Shown piece by piece: positions 11,216-22,570 of a DNA stretch of 64,000 nt; within the stretch, counting starts at the first letter, position 1; each line of letters begins with the position of its first letter. This DNA is from Trachemys scripta elegans. Taxonomy: Eukaryota > Chordata > Testudines > Emydidae. Location: positions 14,843,173-14,907,172 of the forward strand of contig NC_048317.1 of assembly GCF_013100865.1 (NCBI RefSeq), given 5' to 3'. The notes beneath the pieces were generated by a model. It saw only the letters and a program-made list of their open reading frames with translations, made no database searches and was not told the origin of the DNA. A program made the position numbers and the translations under genes.

Positions 11216-14200
11216 GGTAAATCAGAGCCCCCAAGGGGTGCAGCTGGTCGTCCTATGGAACGTCACACTGCCCTGGATGGCATGGGAGAGGCGTTTGGAT
11301 GCCTGTGGGTACATCCCGGGGCTCCTCTCATCACCCCAATGCAGTGGTGCAAGAAATCTGACTCCCCAGAAATGTCCACATTCCCAGCCCACGGGAGCCT
11401 GGCGAACTGCCTGGGAACAGGAGCATCTCACCCGACATGCCCCCCTCTGCTCCCAGTGCCGCTTGGCACCAGCCGGACGCCTGGGGAGAGCGAGCACGGC
11501 CAGGGATGGATTAGCCGCCAGCAGATATTTTCACACGGGGAGTAAATGCTGATAAGCCCAACGTGAGCGTTCAAGTCACAGCCAGGCGGCGGGGGAAGGG
11601 GAGAACCATCCCTCCTTACTACACAGTCCCCGGGGGAGGGAGGGTCGGTCATTCCCATCGGCATCTGCCACAGCACAAGTAAGAGAGCTCCGGATTGGCT
11701 AAAAAAAGCCAGGGACGCATCATAAACCCTCCTATCTGTCACAGGTGTCCATGATCCCCCAGCTCCTGCCCACTCCTTTGCCCCGCCTCACACACGGATT
11801 AACGGACACCTCACACCCTGTCCCTTCTGGGTCCCATTCCCACCCCTGCCAGGGTTTCGCCTCAGCCCTCTTGCTGCAGCCCCCAGCCCCTGCGGGCTAG
11901 CGTGGTGAGATCACAGGAGTTCAGGGGTCAGTGTTTAGGCCGGGGAGGGGACCTGGGCATTGGTCCTGCATTGAGCAGGGGGTTGGACTAGATACCTCCT
12001 GAGGTCCCTTCCACCCCTGAGATTCTATGATCCTATGGGGTGGGCGTGCCAGGCTCTGGCAGGCTAAGCCTGATGATAGACACATGCGCTGCGGGTCCCC
12101 TCCCATTTGGAGAGGGAGCTCCCTCGCCTGGAGCTTTGCATTAGTGACCCCTTTGCTGTGCCCCACCCTGGTGCCACACAGAACCCATCCCGTGGTGCCA
12201 CTACTCACAGCAGCCCTCTCCCAGCCAGCCCTGCTCTGGTGCCAAGGAGGGGCTGGGTTGGGGAGGGCTATAGGGGGACCTGTTTGTAACCCCCAGAGAT
12301 GGCTCCAAGGGGGACGTCCCACCCAAACACCCGGACAGGCCCGATCTTTGCTCCCTGCCTACACGAGTCGTTCCAAAGTCCGGAGCCGCGAGTGGCAGGC
12401 GTTTGGAAGCCAGTACACTGCTGCTTTGTTGGACAGCCCCCCACTGCCACCGGCCCCCCCACGGAGCAAACCCAGAGTGGCTGCACTCAGACATTCCTTA
12501 CCACGCTCCCAACGCATGCAAACAATAGATGCAAACAGACACTCACATGCTAGCTGGGGGATCCGGCGGGAACATGCTGTGCTGGGACGGGGGACGCACC
12601 CGGCCTGCTATTACCCCGTAGAGCGGAGCTCCGGGGCCACAGTCAGCTCCCCAAATCTGTCTCAGAGCCAGCGAGACGCTGGCCCCTCCCAACACTGTGT
12701 CACAACAGGGTGACAACATTTGGATTCAATGCAACGCTGCTGATTCAAGACAGCACATCCCACCTCAACCTCCTCAGTGACACGAGAGCTTCGAAGCTCA
12801 CCAGACAGCCCAGAGCGGCAACCCTGACAGTCCCCTCGGGGAGCCGGAGATGGGGGAGCCCAGAGACCGTTCCTGGCAGACAAAGAGGACTGACTGGCTC
12901 CAGGCAGCAGACAGTAAATAGTCTCTTACAAAACTGGAATTTAAGGAAGAAGAAAAACTCCCCCCAATCCCCAATTAACCATTTCCCTGCCAGCACCATC
13001 AACCTGAAGGGTTTATTAATAGCCCATTAACACATTTACTAACTGGCATTAACATCCTTTCTTGCATTTTCTGTAATTAGGCCGGAAAGATTCCGATTTT
13101 AATTGGTTGATGTCAGGAAATGGCCATTTTGTCCTTCCACTCAAAGCCCAAACAGGAGAAATCAGGCACTGAAATGTACAGGTAGGAGGGAAAGGGAAAT
13201 ATCACTGGAAGGTGAAGAGCGGTGTGTAGTCAGCACTCTCTTCCATAACTGTGAAATCCAGGCCAGGACTTAGGGAGCCCCTGTGACCACTTCTGTGCTT
13301 AACAAGGTGCAGACTGTAGCTAACAGGAATCAGTGCACCCATACACGTGGTTGTGCCCAGGTTGCACTTGTGAGTCAACAGCCAGGCCTGGGGGGCACAT
13401 GTCCCACAGCTCCCAGCATTGCTCCAAGTAGGGGTACAATCTGGACAGCTACACCCAGCCCTCTGGGGGACCGCAGGGCGGAATGAGAGGAGAGGTCAGA
13501 CTCCCACTGTCCCATGATTCCCTGGGAGCTATCCCATAATTCCCTCACCGTCCAAAAAATCTACCAATTTCCCAGCATGCCCACTCAGGTGAGCTGCTTC
13601 CATAGCAACTGGCTGGTTCCTGATCTCCTCTGGCACGGATCCACCCTGCAGCAGGGATCTGCCCCAGCAGGAATGGCAGAGGTATCATGGGAGGCTGCAG
13701 AGAGCTGGTGAGGAGTGTCGGCATATCCAGCAGGGAGACGGCACGCACTACTTGGGTGCTTGGGTCCATGGCGGCAGCACACGTGCTCAAGTGGCACTTT
13801 GGGCCAGGCTTACAAGCACAGAATGGTGCCACTCGATTGTGCTAGTCAGCCTGGGAGCTAGAGAGCCAGAGGGGACCACAGGGTCTGTCTGTGTCCAGCA
13901 GCCTCCAGAAAGAATCCCCCATAACAGCCAAGCCCTGTCTCTTCACAAGAGACGCTCCAAGCTCTTGCAAAGAGTTCAGAATTCTGACACGCTTTAAGAT
14001 GGGTAACCAGACGGGTGTGAAACAGGTTTTGTTTAAGAGCTACCAGCATCAAACATGGAGCAAACAACCCCTGGAGTCTGCGGTCGCCTGCTAGTGATGA
14101 GCTTTCTGTGGATTAAACAACATGTCAGAAGTTGGATCTAAACATCACTAACCATCAAAAGTCAGAGAGGGAGTGCGGGGGAGCTCCTGCGATCCTGGGG

Positions 14201-15892
14201 GGCAGAGCTGAGCCAGGGAGGGGGGCATGAGGGGAAAGGTTGTGAGATCTTTTATAACCAGGCTCGGATTGTGCTGACTAAATCCACTCTGAGATGGCCA
14301 AGGATAACCTACTGCTTGGTCCTGCTGTCAAATGCAAGCACCCAAACGTGGTTCCGCTGGGAGCTGAGCCCACATCTGAGCTGTCTCTTCCCATCACCCA
14401 CACCCAGAAGAAGTCAGGGCTCCAGGAGCAAAACTAACGTTTTAGCCAGTGTGTAAACAGTAAAATAATAAAGCCGTTCGTTTAACCAAGTCTGCCACAG
14501 ATCAATAGCAAAATGTGCTGGTCAACTTAATAGATTATTGATACTCAGCATAAGAATCTGCCTATCTTTACCGCTCTTAGGGTGGAGTGTTGCGTGGTAT
14601 TTATAGCCCAGGTTGGTTCATACAAATAGATCATGCCCCCTATTGCATATTCAATATCAGGCGCACTGGCCTCCTTAGGGGGAAAACTTGCATCCGTCTC
14701 TTTTGAGATACAAAATCATTTCTAGAAACTCTGTTGAAATACACACAGGCACTAGGAAAATACCACACAAAGGGGCCATATTTAAAAACCGCCGGGGGGG
14801 AGATGAGGAGTGGCCGTCTCTGCTAGTCCAGATCATTCATTCAAAGTAGCACTAGTTCTGTGACTCCCAACGTCTCCCCAAGTACGCCTATTTGCCAGCC
14901 TTTGCAATGATCGGAGGAACGAATGAGCACGAATCTTTGCCTGCCAACCTCAGACATATGAAAAGAATCTGTTCATGCACAAGAGACGCTCCGTGGAGTA
15001 GTGAAAGGTGGCTGTTGTTTGACCGACAGGGTCATTTACTGGCAAGGAGCCAGTCCCTGTGGCTTGTCTCCATCCAAAGGGAGAGGGCAAAGCCAGCCTG
15101 TGTGTCTCCCTGGAGCTTGCTGGGTGCCAGGCTGTTGGGTTGCGTTTGTCACCCACCCCTTGCCTGTGGCTTTTAGGCAGCGGGAGGCAAAGGGTGTGGA
15201 AATAAACACTTTGATCCATGGGGGGAGGAGAATTCAACCTGCAACAGGAGTGTCCTGGGGGCAAATAAAGCACCATCCCAGGGCAGTGCTAGCCCTACCC
15301 TAGCGCTCGGGGAGTTGGCCCATTCCCTGTGTACTGGGCACAGGCTGGAAAGCAAGGCCTGGCCGAGGACTGGACTTTCCCCCCAAGGGGGAGCCAGGAG
15401 GCCGGGCTATACAGCGGGCACTAAGCAGCGACTCCTGCCAGGAAAACCCACCCCGCTGCTCCCTTCCCCCCGGACTCCACCTGCTGCTCCGAGCCCGCCC
15501 CAAGCGCCGGCACCTCCCGCGGGATGGCGGCGGGAGAGCCCCGGGACGCATCCCCGCCGGAGCCGGCTGCGGTGCGAACGGGAACCGGCTCTCGCGGGGG
15601 CGGTGACATGCGGCGTCTCCTCCCGGCTAGGACCAGTCTCACTCCCCGCGCATGGAAATCCGCGCGGCGCGGCGCGGCGGGGGCAGTGCCCGGGACAGAG
15701 CAGAGCCCGGCGCCTCATCCCCGCAGCAGCTCCGCGAGGAGCCACCCGGTGCGTGGGGCAAAACCAGCAACTTTCTTCACCCCCCCCGGGGGGGGGCAGT
15801 ACCAGGCTCTCCCCCCTCCCCCACAGGGCTATTTTTAAACCCTGCTTCCCTGTGACCTTCCAATGGCCCCCGAATACATCAGCCCCCCCCCC

Positions 15893-16259
15893 NNNNNNNN
15901 NNNNNNNNNNNNNNNNNNNNNNNNNNNNNNNNNNNNNNNNNNNNNNNNNNNNNNNNNNNNNNNNNNNNNNNNNNNNNNNNNNNNNNNNNNNNNNNNNNNN
16001 NNNNNNNNNNNNNNNNNNNNNNNNNNNNNNNNNNNNNNNNNNNNNNNNNNNNNNNNNNNNNNNNNNNNNNNNNNNNNNNNNNNNNNNNNNNNNNNNNNNN
16101 NNNNNNNNNNNNNNNNNNNNNNNNNNNNNNNNNNNNNNNNNNNNNNNNNNNNNNNNNNNNNNNNNNNNNNNNNNNNNNNNNNNNNNNNNNNNNNNNNNNN
16201 NNNNNNNNNNNNNNNNNNNNNNNNNNNNNNNNNNNNNNNNNNNNNNNNNNNNNNNNNNN
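15893..16259. other. Assembly gap (367 N)
   Basis: A run of N flanked on the left by a C10 tract and on the right by a G16 tract. It sits in the CpG island about 230 bases inside the SDC3 first intron. Frames crossing it are meaningless. Confidence 1.
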
Positions 16260-16490
16260 GGGGGGGGGGGGGGGGAAGGACCCATTTCTTGTCATGCAAC
16301 AATCGGAACCGCAGCAGCGACCGGGGGGGGGGCCGTGATGATCCCCTAGCGGGGTGGGGGCCGGGGGGGCAGGGCAGTGCCGGCGGGGTGGGTGGGGCCC
16401 CTCTCGCGCGGGGGGGGTCGATCCCCCACTGGGGCTGGGGGGAGGGGAGGGGATAGGAAGCCCCCCCCCACGGGACCAGGTGTCACTCAC

Positions 16491-16577
16491 CAGCGCAGCC
16501 TGGCCGGCCAGCAGCACCAGCAGCGGCAGGAGCCGCCCGAGCGCCCGGGGCCCCGGCGCCAGCCAAGGCAGCTTCAT
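16491..16577 (-). CDS. SDC3: SDC3 exon 1: syndecan-3 signal peptide
   Basis: The minus-strand ATG has A at -3 and opens a 29-codon exon ending CTG|GTGAGT, a strong donor. The peptide starts MKLPWLAPGPRALGRLLPLL and ends VLLAGQAAL: a basic n-region, a leucine-rich h-region and a small c-region, a typical secretion signal. Syndecan-3 is a type I transmembrane heparan sulfate proteoglycan, and first exons of syndecans encode the signal peptide. The exon lies in a CpG island, on the same strand as and 3' of PUM1, the known PUM1-SDC3 order. The -AAL ending resembles avian syndecan-3 as I recall it. The ectodomain, transmembrane and cytoplasmic exons are not seen and should lie below position 1. 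Identity rests mainly on synteny and the signal-peptide exon structure. Confidence 0.75.
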
Positions 16578-17409
16578 GCTGGGAGGGGCGGCGGGGGGGC
16601 GACTTCCCTTTGTTCCCGACGCAGCCAGGCAGCCCCGGGGCGGGCAGCTGCCGAGCCCGGGCCGGCGGCGGGAGCGATGCGGCAGCGGCAGCGGCGGGGC
16701 GAAGCCCGGACTGGCTCCCGGCGGGGGCTGGGGCTGGGGCTGCGATCGCCGAGTCCAGCCGGGCTGCGCGTCTCCTTCCTGCCTGCCGGCCCCCGGCTTT
16801 GCCTGCGAGCATCAGAGCCGTCCCTTGGCAGGAAGCGTGCGCTCCTGATCCGCCTCCATCCCTCCCTGCCAGGAGGGGAGGGGAGAGCCGGGGCGGATGG
16901 AGGGCTTGCAATGCCCCCTACCGTAGGCTTCACCTCGGCCCGGGCTTCTCCCCGGCCAGGCCCCGTGTGGCCAGGCTGGGGCAGGGGTTGTGTCTACACG
17001 CCGCCACCGGGTTGTTTCTAGGGGGTTAGCAGAAGCAGCAACCTGAGTCCCCTGGAGCCGGATGGGAACAGCTCGTGGGTCCAGGCTGGGGAAACAAAAT
17101 GGGCATAAAGTGTAGAATGCAACACACAATTCATCACACACACACACACACGCCCCTTCCCCACTGAGACAGGTTCCCATCAGCCCCTGTTAGGTTTGGG
17201 CTACCGCCAAAGTCCTAAGGAGGGGCCCTAATCTCCTCCCCCCCGCCCCCAGACTGTGTGAAAAATAGACCCATGGCAGCAGAGCAGGCTCAAGCCCCAT
17301 ACGCGGCACCGCCCTGGACTGGCGCTGTTTATGATCCCACCTCTTCCCCCAGCCTTCAGCACATTGGCCACGCGGGCCACGGTCCTGCACTCAGAGCTGC
17401 TGCGGAGGC

Positions 17410-18080
17410 CGGCTGGGCTTACGGTGGGTGCGGACAGCTAGAGAGGGTTCGGAGAGGACCTACAAGAATGATTTGAGGTCTGGAAACCTGAGGTTTAAGG
17501 GCAGGGGGTTCTCAACCTTCTTCTTGCTGAGTCATCCCCCCACCACCACCACACACACACATACATGCTATAAAAACTCCACTGCCCACCTGTGCCACAA
17601 CAACTGGTTTCCTGCATATAGAAGCCGGGGCTGGCGTTAGGGGGTAGCAAACAGGGCAATTGCCCGGCCCGGGTCTCACACCACAGGGGGCACCGTGAAG
17701 CTAAGTTGCTCAGGCTTCTGCTTCAGGCCCGGGTGGCAGGGCTCAGGACCCTGGGCTTAATCCCGTGCAGTGGGGCTTCGGCTTTCTGCCCTGGGCCCCA
17801 GCGAGTCTAATGCCAGCCTTGCTTGGCAAACCCCCTGAAACCTGCCCCAGGCCCCTGGTTGAGAACCACTGGTTTAAGGCCCTCTCTCGCTTTGGCTCGT
17901 TAATCTAGCGAAGAACCAATGGCCGGGAGCTGAAGCCAGACAAATTCCAATGAGAAGGAGACACCAACGGTTAACAGTGAGGGAGGGTGATTAATCATCG
18001 GAACCGATTCCCACTGGAAGTGTTGGATTCTTCATTTCTTGCCATTGTCAAGCCCAGGCTGCCTGTCTGGAAGCTGTGCC
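17410..18080 (+). mobile_element. CR1 LINE 3' fragment, split by a hAT insertion
   Basis: Left part: GAGAGGACCTACAAGAATGA TTTGAGGTCTGGAAACC. Right part resumes CCCTCTCTCGCTTTGGCTCG, then CCAATGGCCGGGAGCTGAAG and CGATTCCCACTGGAAGTG. This is the usual order of turtle CR1 3' coding-end sequence on the plus strand. The element is decayed and 5' truncated. Confidence 0.8.
17501..17871. mobile_element. hAT-type MITE nested in CR1
   Basis: Ends GCAGGGGGTTCTCAACC and GGTTGAGAACCACTG form inverted repeats. A perfect 8-bp duplication GTTTAAGG flanks it (17493-17500 and 17872-17879). It interrupts a CR1 copy. No transposase frame. It has the same terminal sequence as the 49681-50087 element. Confidence 0.9.
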
Positions 18081-18101
18081 AACCCCAAATTGTGGGGCTC
18101 A

Positions 18102-18385
18102 GGGCACGTCTTCACTACCCACCGGATCGGTGGGTAGCAATCGATCTATTGGGGATCGACTTATCGCGTCTTCACTAGATGCGATAAAATCGATCCCCGA
18201 TGACTCTGACGTCGACTCCGGAAATCCACCACGGCAAGAGGTGGAAGCGGAGTCGACGGTGGTGCGGCAGCGGTCGACTCGCCACTGTCCTCACACAACT
18301 TCAGCTATGCTATTCACGTAGCTGAAGTTGCGTATCTTAGGTCAACCCCCCCCCCCCCCAACCACCCCGTAGTGTAGACCTAGCC
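18102..18385. mobile_element. TIR element (MITE), reptile family
   Basis: Left end GGGCACGTCTTCACTACC and right end GTAGTGTAGACCTAGCC are inverted. TCA trinucleotides flank both sides. Internal palindromes: the GATCGATTTATCGCGTC-type arms and the CTTCAGCTATGCTATTCACG...GCTGAAG stem. A C14 tract precedes the right end. Superfamily uncertain. Confidence 0.65.
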
Positions 18386-19659
18386 TCAGTATGGGGCAGG
18401 AGAAAGACGTGGAGTTCTCTGGTCTGGAATAGACTGGCCTTTAATGCTATGAATAGGGCTTATCAACCAGTGACCTGAACACGGTCTGCAAGTACCTACC
18501 TGGAAGGAAGGACGCATGGGCCCCGCTCCAGCTACACGCTCTACATGGATGCAAGGGTCCAACCCACAGAGACCTCACTGCAAGATCAGGGCTTCACACA
18601 GTAAATGGCATAGAGCTGGGTCTGGGCCTTGAATCATTAGGCCATGCCCCAGTATGCAGTGCCCACTAGGCTGGCGGGGTGTGTTGGAGCCTGGGCTCTG
18701 TCCGATAATCAAACAGCAGAGCAGGGGGCAGGGCTGGGTCATTGTGCGGGTGAGGAAAGGGGGGGGTTCATTAGCAGGGGGCTTGTGGCCATCAGACTCC
18801 AGCACACGTGTAAGTGGAGGCCACACAAGTGAGGTTCGCGGGCAGTCTGGCAAGAGGAGAGACAGGGCGGGGTGCGCCTGAATAGGTGATCTGTAACAAA
18901 GATCTTGCTCCCAAGTGTATTCCCGAGTTAACTGGGAACGCAAAGAACATTCATGGGTCAAAATAAAAATAGCTTCCCCTCTGCAGCGCGCATCGACACC
19001 TGCAAGGTCAGAGCCCCCTGCAGGTTCTCCAGCCTTCCCGAGACTCTTCTGGGAGAAACCAGGTCACCAGAACTTTAAAAAAAAAAAAGAAAAAAGTTTC
19101 CAGGCATTTTTATTCACTATAAAAAGAAAAAGGGGCCCTGTCTTTTTCCTTGCTACACTCGGCAGTAGTGCCAAGGGAGATCCTGCTTCCCACAAGGCAC
19201 CTTCCTCACTCTGTCCTGCAAGTGCTTCAGCTGTTTTCCTCTACAAGCAGCTGTCTGGGCTTGGCTGGGGCTCCCGCTTAGCCAGATGTTTCCCTTATAC
19301 AAGCTCCCTAGATGCAGCTGCTGCCTTCAAGCCCCTGCTCACCACTCATGACTGTGTTGCAAGGTCAGGCACTGAGTCACTGCCACCACTGGGACTAGAA
19401 CCCAGAAACCCCAGCTCCTAAGCCCCTGCGCTAACCAGTAGGGCCTTCTGCCCCAACAGCACAACTGAGGAATTCTGGCCCCGGGCTATTGGCTTGAGGG
19501 CTTTCTCCACGGCCCATCACTGTAGTATCTAAGGGCTCACACCCCTGTTCAGGGAAAGGTTCTTCCTACATTACAGATCCCTTCCCTTCCATGCAGACTC
19601 TATTGGTTCTGCGCACAACAGGTACGTCTACACTGCAGCTAAGAGCGGGTCTTTTTCCC

Positions 19660-19765
19660 ACTGTGGAGACCAAAGGCTTGTCTCTCTCACCAACAGAAGT
19701 TGGGCCAATAAAAGCTATTACCTCACCCACCTTGTCTCAGACGTGTGTCCCGACAGTCCCTGGAC
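19660..19765 (+). repeat. Penelope-like terminal fragment
   Basis: CTTGTCTCTCTCACCAACAG, AAGTTGGGCCAATAAAAGCT and ATTACCTCACCCACCTTGTC form a dispersed reptile repeat end. It matches, in reverse, the fragment at 55345-55445. The Penelope-like assignment is from memory of reptile repeats. Confidence 0.5.
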
Positions 19766-20054
19766 TGGAAGGCAGCGGTACAACAGATGCAGTGGAAACC
19801 CAGGGGCTCTCAGTTAAAAGATAAGACAAACCCACCAGGGGTCATACATCTGCCACCAACAGAAGCTCAACTGCTGTAACTGTTCGTTTTCCCTCCTGCC
19901 TGAAGTCTTCCCACCAGAATTTCCCTCCACCTCCTTTTTTAAATCCAGTTAAAAGAAAAGTTTCCAGTGGGATACTAAATTAACGCTGTGTGAAAGTTAT
20001 TACTCACTGCATGTATGTGACAGTCTCCATCTCCAAGAGACAAAAACAGGGGGG

Positions 20055-20175
20055 GAAAGAAGTATTATTATCCCCGTTTTATAGATGAGGAAACTGAGGC
20101 ACAGAGCAATCACATGACTTGTCTCCAGTCACGAAGGGCAGCTGTGGAAGAGCTAGGAATTTAACCCAACTCTCC
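20055..20175 (-). repeat. MIR-type SINE
   Basis: CCCCGTTTTATAGATGAGGA, AACTGAGGCACAGAG, then GACTTGTCTCCAGTCACGAA and GAGCTAGGAATTTAACCC: a clear inverse MIR. Confidence 0.75.
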
Positions 20176-20579
20176 AAAGTCCCAGTTCAGTGTCTTAACT
20201 ACAAGATCAAAGGTGTCTCGGCCCGTTCTTTCCCCCTCTGTTAAAATGGATGTGAGAGCTGTGAGAACGCATTCACTCCTCCGTTGGAGCGCCTTGGATA
20301 ATGAGTGCCAAGTCTTATCATTGTCAGGTGGCCTGCAATAGTTCTCTGTTAAAGAGAAGAAAAACTGATTTGCCTTCTACGGGTCCAGGAGGGAGGTGAC
20401 AATCTGTGGTAAGTTGGCAGCAAGGGATATAAATGAGATGTGTAAAAGAAACAGCTAATTCCTTCTAATGGATTTCACACACTTTCTGGGAAAAGCCTAA
20501 AAATATCCTTCCATTACCATAAAAAAGAAAATGGTATTTGAATGCAAAGCTTTGGTAAATAAACTCCAAACACGGGGAG

Positions 20580-20925
20580 GGGATCCGTTGATAAGTACCT
20601 ACCTGGGAAGAAGGTATGTGACTGTGAGAACTTGAAGGCTCTTTACCTTGGTAAGTGGATGCCAGACAATTCCGACTAGAGATAAGGCACAAATTTAACA
20701 GTGAGAGTAATAAACCACGGGAACAGCTTCCCTCGGGACTTGGTGGAGTCTCCATCACGTGACATCTTTAAATCAAGCCAGGGTGTCTTTCTAGAAGCTT
20801 TGCTGTAGCTCAGCGAGAACCTATGAACTCAAGGCAGGCTCCGGCCTATGCTACGCCAGGGGTCAGACTAGAGCATTATAATGGGCCCTTCTGGCCCTAA
20901 AAGTCTATCTAGCTATTAATTTAAG
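20580..20925 (+). mobile_element. CR1 LINE 3' end fragment
   Basis: GACTAGAGATAAGGCACAAA, then AACCACGGGAACAGCTTCCC, GTCTCCATCACGTGACATC, and the 3' terminal GGGGTCAGACTAGAGCATTA TAATGGGCCCTTCTGGCC. Plus orientation. Confidence 0.8.
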
Positions 20926-21568
20926 GCTTGAAGTTAGGCTCCTAACTCTATAGCTGAGCATTGAGATAGACTGGCTTGGTTTCTGGAGGTGTTGAAACCC
21001 CCCAGATCCTGCTGAAGTCAATGGGAGCTGCGGGTTCTCAGCACCTCTGGAAATCTGGCCAGTCCCGGGTAGGAGCCGAGCGTCGGGCACTGAGGTGTGA
21101 GAACCGTCGCCATGAAAGCGGAAACCTAGAGAACGAGAGAGTTACAGAATGATGGGAATGTCAGGCAGACGGGACCTCAGGAGGGCATCTAGTCCACACG
21201 CCCTCCACCATGCTGAGGCAAACTGTGCTCAAAGCGGGGAGAGAAGAGGTAGGGTCTCCCAGAACACTGAGCTGGGGGGCAGAGCCCAGGGGAGATGGGG
21301 AGCAGGGAGCCCCGGGAACACTGAGCCAGGGAGTGGGGCATGGGGAGCAGCAAAACCCCAAGAGTGTTTCATTCATTCCAACGCCTCCCAGATCCCTCCC
21401 CTACCCCCCTGCCCCGCGCAGTTACCTAGCCGTGGGGCAGAGCGCAGTCACCGGGAAGTCAGAAGGAGTGACCGCGCTTTCAACAAACCCGTCTTGTTCT
21501 CCCCGTTTGGGGAGGAGAGCCCCAGAGCTGAAGCCCAGCGGGGAGGAGTTGGAGCTTCCCTTCTCTCC

Positions 21569-21678
21569 GTGACCAGATGTCCCGATTTTATAGGGACAGT
21601 CCCGATATTCAGGGCTTTTTCTTATATGGGCACCTATTACCCCCACACACACTCATTCTGTCTGTCTGGTCACCCTAC
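21569..21678. mobile_element. Short TIR MITE
   Basis: Ends GTGACCAGATGTCCCG and CTGTCTGGTCACCCTA are inverted. It contains TATAGGGACAGTCCCGATAT, an internal palindrome. A second copy lies at 28602-28715. Confidence 0.7.
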
Positions 21679-22369
21679 TCTGGGAAGCAGCCCCTGGCTC
21701 TGTGCTCCCGATACGGAGAAATAGGCCAAGGCAAAGTGCAGAACAGGCTCACGTTCTCGGGGGAAAGAAAGGGCTGCGTGTCAACCTCCTTTTAGCAAAG
21801 CATGCTGGGAAGGGAGTGGGCGGAGCCTGGAGCCCTATAAAATGAGGGCTCTTTGACCCCTGAAGCAGTGCAGGGAAGGAGGGCGACAGGAGGGATGTAC
21901 TTGGAAGGGTTGAATTGCCCCCAGAAGAGCTCTGGACGGGACATTACTGAGCATGCTGGGGGTCACGGGTCAGTGTCCTCTCTCCGTGTCTGTGTAAAAG
22001 CTGATCTTGCTCTGTCCTCTTCTATCCGACTGCTTCTGGGGGGCGGGCAGGATGGCTCGCCTGGCCTTTGTAGCCGATCCCAAGCTCCCCCTCCAGGAGC
22101 TCATGGCTCCATATCTTGCCGTTATATTTCTAGCCTTAGGATCTTTGGGGTCCTTTCTGAAAAGCGCCAGCTCCTGGCATGGGACTCCCTGCTTTCGTTT
22201 CTTCTTTACGAGGAAGATTCTAGCCCTGGGTGGGGAGAACAGCTGCCCAGCATGATGGCTCGGGCAGCAGAGGGCAAAGAAAGAGAATCCCAAACGCTTA
22301 ATTCTGGTAATAGCTGGTGATTGTTGAAGCCTGTGGGCTGGCAGTGCTGGGGGATCTCAAAGCAGGGGG

Positions 22370-22465
22370 CACTGGCCCCATTTTAAAGGGGAAAATGGGA
22401 CTCAGAGAGGCAAGGTATCATGTCCAAGGTCACACAGCCACTCAGTGGCAGAGCTGGAATAGACC
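22370..22465 (-). repeat. MIR-type SINE fragment
   Basis: GGGGAAAATGGGACTCAGAG, then CCAAGGTCACACAGCCACTC AGTGGCAGAGCTGGAATAG. Inverse MIR core. Confidence 0.7.
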
Positions 22466-22499
22466 CCACATGCACACCAACATGCAGCCGAAGTGGGGA

Positions 22500-22570
22500 T
22501 TCACCCATGAAAGCTCATGCTCCAATACGTCTGTTAGCCTATAAGATGCCACAGGACTCTTCGCTCCTTT
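22500..22570 (+). repeat. Penelope-like 3' end fragment
   Basis: CATGAAAGCTCATGCTCCAA, TACGTCTGTTAGCCTATAAG and ATGCCACAGGACTCTT match a diverged copy of the repeat end seen at 34200-34300, 53080-53168 and 58093-58190. Confidence 0.6.

Larger units (their letters stand above)
1..16490 (-). other. Presumed SDC3 intron 1
   Basis: No frame here resembles the syndecan ectodomain (for example its acidic SGSGDD-type attachment sites). Apart from the repeats listed separately, I recognise nothing in 4355-7030, 8030-9000, 9560-10300, 10390-11160, 11220-15440. Long frames are GC-rich chance frames. Treating it as intron follows from the exon 1 donor at 16490. Confidence 0.6.
15440..17010. promoter_or_regulatory. 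CpG island / promoter region of SDC3
   Basis: A dense CpG block spans SDC3 exon 1 and its upstream (higher-coordinate) flank, with GC-rich 5' UTR-like sequence at 16578-16950 and no TATA box evident. It includes an assembly gap. Several long open frames on both strands here are GC-rich chance frames without recognised domains. Confidence 0.75.

Noticed and set aside
15315..16349. Long plus-strand frame across the gap
   Set aside because: A third of it is N, the rest is CpG-island composition, and it overlaps the SDC3 promoter region without any domain.
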